From Candidatus Nomurabacteria bacterium (GTDB taxonomy: Bacteria; Patescibacteriota; Minisyncoccia; Phycocordibacterales; UBA2100), in contig CALRIB010000031.1 in NCBI GenBank assembly GCA_943359705.1, forward strand, positions 1 through 9,104: a stretch of 9,104 nt of DNA, given 5' to 3'. The translations under genes were made by a program, and so were the position numbers. Below the pieces are notes generated by a model that was not told the origin of the DNA, searched no databases, and saw only the letters and a list, made by a program, of their open reading frames with translations. Shown in pieces: positions 1 to 4,636 of this stretch. The stretch's first letter is position 1; each line of letters starts with the position of its first letter.

Positions 1-21
1 AACCAGCTGAGCTACACCCGC
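1..21 (-). tRNA. 5' end of a tRNA, identity unknown (cut by window edge)
   Basis: Read on the minus strand from 21 to 1, the sequence gives a 7-nt acceptor strand GCGGGTG, the canonical TA at positions 8-9, the D-stem GCTC and the D-loop start AGCTGGTT. This is the standard beginning of a bacterial tRNA. The anticodon and 3' half lie outside the window, so the amino acid cannot be named. It is divergent from all protein genes in the window. Confidence 0.85.
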
Positions 22-32
22 AAGTGAGGAGC

Positions 33-56
33 AAAGAGGGCGCTCGCGCACTCTTT
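33..56. repeat. Inverted repeat between tRNA 5' end and relict
   Basis: AAAGAG (33-38) pairs with CTCTTT (51-56), and after one G/A mismatch GCG (40-42) pairs with CGC (47-49) inside, leaving a tight loop. No run of T follows on either strand, so it is not a convincing rho-independent terminator. It may be a processing or pausing hairpin upstream of the minus-strand tRNA. Confidence 0.4.
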
Positions 57-67
57 CTCCGAGTGCC

Positions 68-91
68 GCGGGTGAACGAACGTACACCCGC
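68..91 (-). pseudogene. Possible tRNA relict (both acceptor strands, middle deleted)
   Basis: On the minus strand this reads GCGGGTG, then TA, then CGTTCGTT, then CACCCGC. The first nine bases equal the 5' end of the neighbouring tRNA (21-13), and the last seven are the perfect complement of its acceptor strand. The piece CGTTCGTT between them resembles part of a T-loop. The simplest reading is a duplicated tRNA gene that lost everything between position 9 and the T-arm. A plain 7-bp hairpin with a 10-nt loop is the alternative. The match to the neighbouring tRNA's 3' acceptor strand cannot be seen directly because that part is off-window. Confidence 0.4.
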
Positions 92-128
92 AAGCATGAG
101 GAGGGAAGCGTGAGCTGTCACCTTCTCA

Positions 129-147
129 CGTTCTTCTAGGAAGAACG
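129..147. repeat. 8-bp inverted repeat, operator- or hairpin-like
   Basis: CGTTCTTC (129-136) and GAAGAACG (140-147) are perfect complements separated by TAG. The site lies about 45 bp before the -10 box of the small membrane peptide gene. CTCACG (125-130) can instead pair with CGTGAG (109-114), so two overlapping stems compete. There is no T tract. It could be an operator or just a structured spacer; nothing shows a regulator. Confidence 0.35.
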
Positions 148-187
148 ACTCCAGAATACTTCAAAAAGCCCAAGATTTCAATCACTT

Positions 188-196
188 TGCTATACT
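188..196 (+). promoter_or_regulatory. Extended -10 promoter for the 44-aa peptide/HD gene pair
   Basis: TGC followed by TATACT (191-196) forms an extended -10 element, and exactly 6 nt separate it from the ATG at 203. A start site about 7 nt after the -10 would fall on or next to that ATG, giving a leaderless mRNA. The 13-nt string ACTTTGCTATACT recurs unchanged in front of prfB (1742-1754). No good -35 box is seen, which fits an extended -10 type. Confidence 0.6.
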
Positions 197-202
197 AGCC
201 CT

Positions 203-337
203 ATGGACATGCTCATCGGGTTTCTGCACACAATCTTGAATTTTCTCGTCCAAATAATCACGCTCGTCGTGCAGCTCGTCATCTACGTACTCAACTTTTT
301 CCTCGACCTTGTCCACCAGGTGGCGAATTCCGTATAG
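203..337 (+). CDS. Small amphipathic membrane peptide, 44 aa
   Basis: Not a recognised family. The ATG at 203 sits 6 nt after a TATACT -10 box, and the frame runs for 44 codons to TAG at 335-337. The product begins MDMLIGFLHTILNF and is almost entirely hydrophobic (Leu, Ile, Val, Phe) for about 35 residues. Polar residues fall at positions 9, 13, 17, 24, 31, 35, 38 and 42, spacings of 3, 4 or 7 that would form a single polar stripe along one helix. That suggests a membrane-associated or self-assembling amphipathic helix, not an ordinary single transmembrane anchor. The stop codon touches the ATG of the HD-domain gene with no gap, so the two are probably co-transcribed and may be translationally coupled. 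Existence of the gene is inferred from promoter placement, frame, composition and coupling. Confidence 0.6.
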   Translation: MDMLIGFLHTILNFLVQIITLVVQLVIYVLNFFLDLVHQVANSV

Positions 338-988
338 ATGAAAACTGCGCAAGAGATATACGAGGAGTACAACATCATTCCGAATCTACAGCTTCATCAG
401 CTGCGGGTCGCGGCGGTCGGAAGCATAGTCTGCGAAAATCTCACGCAGCCGGTCAATACCCACGATGTAGTGCTCGCGTGTCTCTTTCACGACATGGGCA
501 ACATCATCAAGTTTGACCTCAGCGTGTTTCCCGAATTTCGTGAGCCAAAAGGAATCGAATATTGGGAAGGCATCAAGAAAGATTTCGTTCGTCGCTACGG
601 AGATGTGGCTCATGATGCCAACGTTGCCATCGCGCGGGAGATAGGATTATCCGAAGCGGTCATACGCTTGATAGACGGCGTCACGTTCTCGAACATGGAG
701 GCGACGGCAGAAAGCGATTCGATGGAACAAAAGATTGCCGAGTATGGAGATTGCCGCGTCGGGCCGCACGGCATCCTTCCGCTCGCTACTCGCTTGGGCG
801 AAGCTCGCGAACGCTATCTCAAGCGAGGCAAGACGTACTATTCGGAAGAGGGATTTAAAAAATTATCGGCCGCAGCGGAGGAACTTGAGCGACAGATTAT
901 GGCAAAGTGCCGAATTGTCCCGGAAGACATCAATGATTCTTCAGCGGCGCCGTTCGTAGAAACACTCCGGACATACGACGTCTCGTAA
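338..988 (+). CDS. HD-domain metal-dependent hydrolase, 216 aa
   Basis: The HD signature is complete: H20 in LHQLRVA, the H51-D52 doublet in CLFHDMGN, H92 in DVAHDAN, and D138 in the GDCRVGPHGI segment. In the HD superfamily these residues bind one or two metal ions and usually hydrolyse phosphomonoesters or phosphodiesters of nucleotides. The substrate cannot be told from sequence. The region 60-78 carries an aromatic FPEFREPKGIEYW stretch, and the C-terminal third (about 155-216) is helical and charged. No signal peptide or extra domain is seen, so it is probably cytosolic. The start ATG directly follows the stop of the upstream membrane peptide gene, with no Shine-Dalgarno in between, which suggests translation by coupling. 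From memory, similar short HD proteins are common in Parcubacteria-type genomes. Confidence 0.85.
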   Translation: MKTAQEIYEEYNIIPNLQLHQLRVAAVGSIVCENLTQPVNTHDVVLACLFHDMGNIIKFDLSVFPEFREPKGIEYWEGIKKDFVRRYGDVAHDANVAIAREIGLSEAVIRLIDGVTFSNMEATAESDSMEQKIAEYGDCRVGPHGILPLATRLGEARERYLKRGKTYYSEEGFKKLSAAAEELERQIMAKCRIVPEDINDSSAAPFVETLRTYDVS

Positions 989-1014
989 TTCTCATTCGTT
1001 GAAAACCGCGGACG

Positions 1015-1023
1015 TGCTATTAT
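1015..1023 (+). promoter_or_regulatory. Extended -10 promoter for tRNA-Thr(GGT)
   Basis: TGC TATTAT lies 12 nt before the tRNA 5' end at 1036, giving a short 5' leader of about 5 nt. It shares the TGCTAT form with the promoters before the peptide gene and prfB. TTGAAA at 999-1004 is too close (13 nt) to be a normal -35 box. Confidence 0.5.
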
Positions 1024-1035
1024 CCCTGGACAAAA

Positions 1036-1108
1036 GCCGACGTAGCTCAGATGGTAGAGCAGCTCCATGGTAAGGAGCAGGTCGCCGGTTCAATTCCGGC
1101 CGTCGGCT
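1036..1108 (+). tRNA. tRNA-Thr (anticodon GGT)
   Basis: A full 73-nt cloverleaf. The acceptor GCCGACG pairs with CGTCGGC, the D-stem GCTC with GAGC, the anticodon stem GCTCC with GGAGC, and the T-stem GCCGG with CCGGC. The anticodon loop ATGGTAA gives GGT, which reads ACC and ACU. The discriminator base is T at 1108, and no CCA is encoded (CAAGG follows), so CCA must be added by nucleotidyltransferase. All stems are perfect, so it should be functional. Confidence 0.96.
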
Positions 1109-1157
1109 CAAGGTGTTCATTGGCCAAACCGCCGACCCTAATTGATTTTGAATCGGG

Positions 1158-1163
1158 TATGAT
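1158..1163 (+). promoter_or_regulatory. -10 box for the HNH gene, leaderless arrangement
   Basis: TATGAT is followed by 6 nt (GGTTAC) and then the ATG at 1170. This is the same spacing as for the peptide gene and prfB. No Shine-Dalgarno is present, and no -35 is found at 16-18 nt; TTGATT at 1142-1147 is too near. Confidence 0.5.
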
Positions 1164-1169
1164 GGTTAC

Positions 1170-1637
1170 ATGGTCAACGCGAAGAGGTTCAGAAAGCCTT
1201 GTCTCACTTGTGGCAAAGAACCGAAGCGCTCGTACTATAAGTACTGCAGCAATATGTGTCAGCGAACATATGAATATCGTTCATACATAGAAAAATGGCG
1301 GGCCGGAAAACTGAACGGACTCAGCAGCATAGGACTTGTATCGCCGCACATCAAAAGATTTTTAAGAGAAAAATTCGGAAATAAGTGCTGTCTTTGCGGC
1401 TGGTCACGGGTGAATACCAAGACCGGTATCGTTCCTCTTGTCGCAGACCATGTTGACGGGAATTGGCGCAATAATGATGAACGAAATCTTAGGCTCGTTT
1501 GTCCCAACTGCGACGCACTCAGTTCCACGTATGCAGGCCTCAATAGGGGAAATGGTCGAAAGAATCGTGCCCCGAGTAAACGAGCGAGAGAGGCGCGCCG
1601 ACTCAAAGAAACCGATAGAAACAACGCAGATGTATGA
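1170..1637 (+). CDS. HNH endonuclease with zinc fingers, 155 aa
   Basis: The N-terminal part has a zinc knuckle: C11 and C14, then C26 and C30. The HNH nuclease core follows, framed by C73-x2-C76 and C111-x2-C114. Its catalytic segment reads ADHVDGNWRNNDERNLRLV, with H94 as the likely general base and N106 as the structural Asn. The CPNCDALSSTYAGLN end is typical of the small stand-alone HNH proteins found in phages and many bacteria, with Asp where other members have the last His. The tail (126-155) is very basic and probably binds DNA. The gene lies between two tRNA-Thr genes with its own -10 box 6 nt before the ATG. AGA/AGG encode about 8 of 20 arginines, whereas I saw none in pyrG and guaB, which hints at recent acquisition. 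A homing-type or a restriction/defence role are both possible. Confidence 0.87.
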   Translation: MVNAKRFRKPCLTCGKEPKRSYYKYCSNMCQRTYEYRSYIEKWRAGKLNGLSSIGLVSPHIKRFLREKFGNKCCLCGWSRVNTKTGIVPLVADHVDGNWRNNDERNLRLVCPNCDALSSTYAGLNRGNGRKNRAPSKRAREARRLKETDRNNADV

Positions 1638-1643
1638 TATATT
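1633..1643 (+). promoter_or_regulatory. Candidate -10 region for tRNA-Thr(CGT)
   Basis: Overlapping TATGAT (1633-1638) and TATATT (1638-1643) lie across the HNH stop codon, 18-23 nt before the tRNA 5' end. No clear -35 is visible. The tRNA could also be read through from the HNH promoter. Confidence 0.35.
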
Positions 1644-1661
1644 CTTACGGCAGTTCAGGTT

Positions 1662-1734
1662 GCCGCCTTAGCTCAGTTGGTAGAGCACGTCATTCGTAAT
1701 GACGGTGTCCGCGGTTCGATCCCGCGAGGCGGCT
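1662..1734 (+). tRNA. tRNA-Thr (anticodon CGT)
   Basis: A full 73-nt cloverleaf. The acceptor GCCGCCT pairs with AGGCGGC, the D-stem GCTC with GAGC, the anticodon stem CGTCA with TGACG, and the T-stem CGCGG with CCGCG. The anticodon loop TTCGTAA gives CGT, which reads ACG only. The discriminator is T and no CCA is encoded. It is clearly different in sequence from the GGT isoacceptor, so it is not a recent copy. prfB begins 26 bp later, and its -10 box lies just behind the tRNA. Confidence 0.96.
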
Positions 1735-1745
1735 CAGAGTGACTT

Positions 1746-1754
1746 TGCTATACT
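1746..1754 (+). promoter_or_regulatory. Extended -10 promoter for prfB
   Basis: TGC TATACT is followed by 6 nt (TCATCC) and the ATG at 1761. The string ACTTTGCTATACT (1742-1754) is identical to that in front of the 44-aa peptide gene. The predicted start site falls at the ATG, giving a leaderless prfB mRNA. Confidence 0.6.
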
Positions 1755-1760
1755 TCATCC

Positions 1761-2660
1761 ATGCAATCGAAGGATGAGATAGAGAAGCGTATTGTGGAAA
1801 TCGAGTCGCAAATGGCATCGCCCGACTTTTGGGGCAACAAGGAAAACGCGCAAGCTTTTGTAAAGGAGTACCAAAACCTCAAGATGGCGCTTGCGGGCGT
1901 CGACGGCTATGACAAAGGCGACGCTATTCTCTCCATTATCTCCGGCGCGGGAGGGGACGACGCGGAGGATTTCACCCGCATGCTCTTCGCGATGTACAAA
2001 AAATACGTCGCATTAAAGGGTTGGACGAGCGGCCTCCTCTCGTCCAATGAAAATTCGATGGGCGGCTTTCGGAGCATCTCCTTTGAAATAGCGGGCGAGA
2101 GCGCGTACGGCACGCTGAAAGGTGAAGCCGGAGTGCATCGCCTGGTGCGTATGTCGCCGTTCAATTCGGCGGGAAAGCGACAGACCTCATTTTCGCTTGT
2201 GGAAGTCTTGCCCAAGTTGCCCGACATCGGTGAGGCGCACATTCCCGAGACCGAGCTTGAAATTACCGTGGCGCGCAGCGGCGGGCCCGGCGGACAAAAC
2301 GTCAACAAGCGCGACACTGCCGTGCGTATGACGCACATTCCTACGGGCCTCTCCGTGCACGTCACGAGTGAGCGCAGTCAGCTGCAGAATCGTGAAAAGG
2401 CACTCGAGATGCTGCGCGGCAAATTATTTCAGCTGCGTCAGGAAGCCGCGGCGCGCGAACGCGTCGGACTCTCGGCGGGGAGTTCGACTAAAATTGAGTG
2501 GGGGAGTCAGATACGTTCCTATGTGCTCCACCCGTACCAACTCGTCAAAGATCACCGCACCAACCATGAACGCCGCGATGTCGATCGCGTGCTCGAAGGC
2601 GATATCCAGTCATTCATCGATGCACAAAAAAATTCCGCCATCGGCGCCGGCGGGGTATAA
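1761..2660 (+). CDS. prfB: Peptide chain release factor 2, short form (299 aa)
   Basis: RF2 reads UGA and UAA stop codons in the ribosomal A site and triggers peptidyl-tRNA hydrolysis. The stop-recognition tripeptide SPF is at 132-134 in HRLVRMSPF, which distinguishes RF2 from RF1 (PxT type). The catalytic GGQ is at 177-179 in SGGPGGQNVNK, and the conserved WGSQIRSYVL is at 247-256. The N-terminus keeps the RF2-like SPDFW (20-24) but is much reduced. Compared from memory with E. coli RF2 (365 aa), the stretch between that Trp and the start of domain 2 is about 50 residues shorter, and about 23 residues are missing before it. Domain 1, the helical hairpin that contacts the ribosomal stalk base and RF3, is therefore largely gone. 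No +1 programmed frameshift site is present: the gene starts at an ATG 6 nt after a -10 box and reads in one frame. Confidence 0.93.
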   Translation: MQSKDEIEKRIVEIESQMASPDFWGNKENAQAFVKEYQNLKMALAGVDGYDKGDAILSIISGAGGDDAEDFTRMLFAMYKKYVALKGWTSGLLSSNENSMGGFRSISFEIAGESAYGTLKGEAGVHRLVRMSPFNSAGKRQTSFSLVEVLPKLPDIGEAHIPETELEITVARSGGPGGQNVNKRDTAVRMTHIPTGLSVHVTSERSQLQNREKALEMLRGKLFQLRQEAAARERVGLSAGSSTKIEWGSQIRSYVLHPYQLVKDHRTNHERRDVDRVLEGDIQSFIDAQKNSAIGAGGV

Positions 2661-2661
2661 T
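2652..2661 (+). promoter_or_regulatory. Promoter overlapping the prfB stop codon, probably for ftsE
   Basis: GGGGTATAAT contains a perfect TATAAT (2656-2661) that overlaps the prfB TAA stop (2658-2660). The same ten bases occur in the guaB promoter (7316-7325). The -35 is weak (TTCCGC near 2632). Transcription from here would give ftsE a leader of roughly 175 nt. Confidence 0.5.
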
Positions 2662-2842
2662 CGGGGTCGGAGTATGTTCGTAAGTCACCGCGTCAAGTCC
2701 ATGTTCCCTCGGAACCCGAATTTTTCTGCTGAAAAATTCTTAATCCTCGGCCTCTTCGGCCTGCGAAGGTTCCTCGGAAATACGGACTTGCCGCGTCGAC
2801 GAGACTCGACGAACAGACTCTAATTTGTTGGTTTTTTTGAAT
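2662..2842 (+). other. Structured leader between prfB and ftsE
   Basis: This 181-bp stretch holds a series of short inverted repeats. GTTCC/GGAAC is at 2703-2707 and 2711-2715. GAATTTTTC/GAAAAATTC, a 9-bp stem with loop TGCT, is at 2718-2739. CGTCGA/TCGACG is at 2794-2799 and 2806-2811. It contains a possible 49-codon ORF (2674-2823) that lacks a sound ribosome binding site and resembles nothing. There is no Shine-Dalgarno before the ftsE ATG. It may be a 5' UTR that modulates ftsE, or simply spacer. Confidence 0.4.
2718..2739. repeat. 9-bp perfect inverted repeat in the ftsE leader
   Basis: GAATTTTTC (2718-2726) and GAAAAATTC (2731-2739) pair perfectly around the tetraloop TGCT. The stem is AT-rich and there is no following T run, so it is a poor terminator. 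An RNA hairpin or a protein-binding palindrome is possible. Confidence 0.5.
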
Positions 2843-3523
2843 ATGATCTACTACGACAAAGTCACCAAAACCTACAGCATCGGCGCTCCCGCCGTGCAAG
2901 ATGTGACGCTCAACATCGAACCGGGAGAATTCGTCTCCATCGTCGGTCACTCAGGCGCAGGCAAGACGACGCTTCTCAAGCTTCTCTTTGCCGAGGTGCA
3001 GCCGACCGAAGGCTCGGTCTATTTCGGCTCCCGCGAGATAGGCGGGCTGTCGTCCAAAGACCTCTTGCAGCTGCGCCGCAATATCGGCACCATTTTTCAG
3101 GATTTTAAATTGCTTCCCACCAAGACCGTATACGAGAACATCGCATTTGCTCTCGAAGTGGCGGGTAAATCCGACGAAGACATCGAGGCCGACGTACCGC
3201 ACGTACTCGAGCTCGTCGGCTTGCCCGACAAGATGTGGAGTTTTCCCTCGCAGCTCTCCGGCGGCGAGCAACAGCGTGTCGCCATCGCGCGCGCCATCGT
3301 CAACCAGCCCGACGTGCTCATAGCCGATGAGCCCACAGGCAACCTCGACCCCATCAACACACACGATATCGTCGAGATTTTGAAAAAGATTAACGACCTC
3401 GGCACCACGGTGCTTCTCACCACCCACAACAAATCGGTCGTCGACTCCATCGGCCGCCGCGTCGTCACCATGGATCAAGGCAGGGTCATCCGCGACGACA
3501 AACAGGGGAAGTATGTCTTATGA
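2843..3523 (+). CDS. ftsE: Cell division ATP-binding protein FtsE (226 aa)
   Basis: FtsE is the cytoplasmic ATPase of the FtsEX complex, which joins the divisome and uses ATP to control peptidoglycan hydrolases through FtsX. All ABC ATPase motifs are present: Walker A GHSGAGKTT (35-43), Q-loop Q86 in IFQDFKLLP, signature LSGGEQQR (138-145), Walker B VLIADEP (158-164) with catalytic E163, D-loop NLD, and switch H195 in LLTTHN. The start is taken at ATG 2843 (MIYYDKVTKTY), the usual beginning for FtsE; upstream TTG codons in frame would add a non-conserved MLVFLN. Its length is normal. It lies downstream of prfB, as in many bacteria, but is separated from ftsX by 175 bp where the two genes normally touch or overlap. 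Confidence 0.95.
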   Translation: MIYYDKVTKTYSIGAPAVQDVTLNIEPGEFVSIVGHSGAGKTTLLKLLFAEVQPTEGSVYFGSREIGGLSSKDLLQLRRNIGTIFQDFKLLPTKTVYENIAFALEVAGKSDEDIEADVPHVLELVGLPDKMWSFPSQLSGGEQQRVAIARAIVNQPDVLIADEPTGNLDPINTHDIVEILKKINDLGTTVLLTTHNKSVVDSIGRRVVTMDQGRVIRDDKQGKYVL

Positions 3524-3527
3524 AATA

Positions 3528-3686
3528 AGGAGCGCAGCGACTATATTTCATTAGACCCGCCTAAATTTTCAACCGATACAGTACAATCAAAGAGAAACAG
3601 TATGTCCAGGAATCAATCTATGTTTACAAAAAAAACTTTTGAGAAAATTTGGTCGGGTAAGATTATTTCTAACTCGCTCCGCTCCT
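3528..3686. repeat. Inverted-repeat-bounded spacer between ftsE and ftsX
   Basis: AGGAGCGCAGCGA (3528-3540) and TCGCTCCGCTCCT (3674-3686) are inverted copies with one mismatch in 13. The intervening sequence is noticeably AT-richer than the flanking genes. The repeats begin 4 bp after the ftsE stop and end 12 bp before the ftsX ATG, so they bracket almost the whole spacer. This is what a small non-autonomous (MITE- or REP-like) insertion would look like. A candidate -10, TACAAT (3582-3587), lies inside and could drive ftsX. No duplicated target site was found. Confidence 0.45.
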
Positions 3687-3698
3687 AAGAAAAAACTT

Positions 3699-4622
3699 AT
3701 GTCGAAATGGCTAACAGCAAAACGAGTCGCACGCTACGGTCTCATCGGCTTTGTGCGCAACGGTTTCGTCTCGCTCGCCGCGGTGTTCATCATGACTATC
3801 ACGCTCTTCGTTGCGGCCGGACTCATCATCTCCAGCGCTGCACTCAGCGCCACCCTGAAGCAGCTCACCGACAAGGTCGACGTCACCGTGTATTTCCAAC
3901 CGAGCGCTTCGGTAGATTCGATTACGCAGCTCCAAAAGTCATTGCAAAGTCTGCCGCAGGTGGCCAACGTGACCTATGTGAGCCGCGACCAGGCGCTTGC
4001 TGATTTCCGTGAGCGCCACAAGAACGACCAGTTGACGCTGCAGGCACTCGACGAGCTCGGCGACAACCCGCTCGGTGCCTCACTTGAGGTGCGCGCCAAA
4101 GAGACCTCACAGTACGAATCAATCGCCGCGTTCCTCGATACGCAGCAAAAAAACAGTTCGAGCACCGCCATCGACAAGGTGAATTTCAACCAGAACAAAA
4201 CCGCCATCGACCGCCTGACGAATATTATCGAAACGTCCAAGAGCATCGGTCTGGCGGTGGCGCTCGTCTTCGGCCTCGCGAGCCTGCTCATCACGTTCAA
4301 CACGATCCGCCTCGCCATCTACACCGCACGTGACGAGATAGGCGTGATGAACCTGGTCGGAGCCGGGCACTGGTATGTGCGCGGGCCCTTTATGATCGGC
4401 GGCGTCTTGTATGGCCTCGTTTCCGGCCTTGTCGTGCTTTTGCTTCTGTATCCGCTCACCGCCTGGCTCGGGCCCGGAAGCGAACGTTTCTTCGGAGATT
4501 TCAACGTATTCTCGTACTTCCTCTCGGCGTTCCCGCTTCTGTTCCTGATCATTATGGGTTCGGGGGTAGGCCTCGGCGCGTTATCCAGTTACCTGGCAGT
4601 TCGACGTTATCTGAATGCATGA
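3699..4622 (+). CDS. ftsX: Cell division protein FtsX (307 aa)
   Basis: FtsX is the membrane partner of FtsE; its extracytoplasmic loop activates cell-wall hydrolases at the septum. The sequence shows the family topology. There is a cytoplasmic N-terminus, TM1 at about 24-48, an external domain (about 51-182) with the usual VDVTVYF start and LPQVANVTYVSRDQAL segment, TM2 at about 183-203, and the conserved ARDEIGVMNLVGA loop (210-222). TM3 follows at about 231-256 and TM4 at about 274-299. The start is taken at ATG 3699 (MSKWLTAKRV). The longer reading from TTG 3639 adds 20 residues with no family support. No Shine-Dalgarno is evident. The expected M23 hydrolase partner gene is not adjacent; pyrG follows after 14 bp instead. 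Confidence 0.93.
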   Translation: MSKWLTAKRVARYGLIGFVRNGFVSLAAVFIMTITLFVAAGLIISSAALSATLKQLTDKVDVTVYFQPSASVDSITQLQKSLQSLPQVANVTYVSRDQALADFRERHKNDQLTLQALDELGDNPLGASLEVRAKETSQYESIAAFLDTQQKNSSSTAIDKVNFNQNKTAIDRLTNIIETSKSIGLAVALVFGLASLLITFNTIRLAIYTARDEIGVMNLVGAGHWYVRGPFMIGGVLYGLVSGLVVLLLLYPLTAWLGPGSERFFGDFNVFSYFLSAFPLLFLIIMGSGVGLGALSSYLAVRRYLNA

Positions 4623-4636
4623 TAGAGTAGGGTTCG

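Larger units (their letters stand above)
13..103. repeat. Imperfect direct repeat covering a tRNA 5' end and its flank
   Basis: Positions 13-31 and 83-103 match over 19 nt apart from a 2-nt insertion (CA at 95-96). The shared core TACACCCGCAAG is at 13-24 and 83-94, and TGAGGAG follows in both. Weaker similarity continues a few bases further. The offset of 70-72 bp is about one tRNA length plus a short spacer, as expected of a local tandem duplication. Confidence 0.65.

Noticed and set aside
1051..1290. 79-aa plus-strand ORF overlapping tRNA-Thr(GGT) and the HNH gene
   Set aside because: It starts inside a perfect tRNA and runs out of frame through the HNH gene.
1734..1800. Programmed +1 frameshift at the start of prfB
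   Set aside because: The region upstream is a tRNA gene plus promoter, the ORF reads in one frame from ATG 1761, and no internal CUUUGA-like shift site is seen.
2674..2823. 49-codon ORF in the prfB-ftsE spacer
   Set aside because: The ATG has only a GGAG one base away, the product resembles nothing, and the region is full of inverted repeats. Kept only as a possible leader peptide in the leader entry.
2825..2842. Upstream TTG start for ftsE
   Set aside because: It adds MLVFLN before the typical FtsE start MIYYDKVTK; no ribosome binding site supports it.
2740..2847. Minus-strand frame ending in a protein-like acidic tail just before the 9-bp hairpin
   Set aside because: It reads like the C-terminus of a gene followed by a hairpin, but it is only about 34 codons, has no usable start codon and is closed by an in-frame TAG at 2850-2848.
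2951..3478. 175-aa minus-strand ORF opposite ftsE
   Set aside because: Antisense shadow of a conserved ABC ATPase; composition follows the complement of ftsE codons and there is no promoter or ribosome site.
3602..3688. 28-codon ORF in the ftsE-ftsX spacer
   Set aside because: Very short, no sound ribosome binding site, and it ends inside the right inverted repeat.
3639..3698. Upstream TTG start for ftsX
   Set aside because: The 20 extra residues are not FtsX-like, and a normal FtsX N-terminus begins at ATG 3699.
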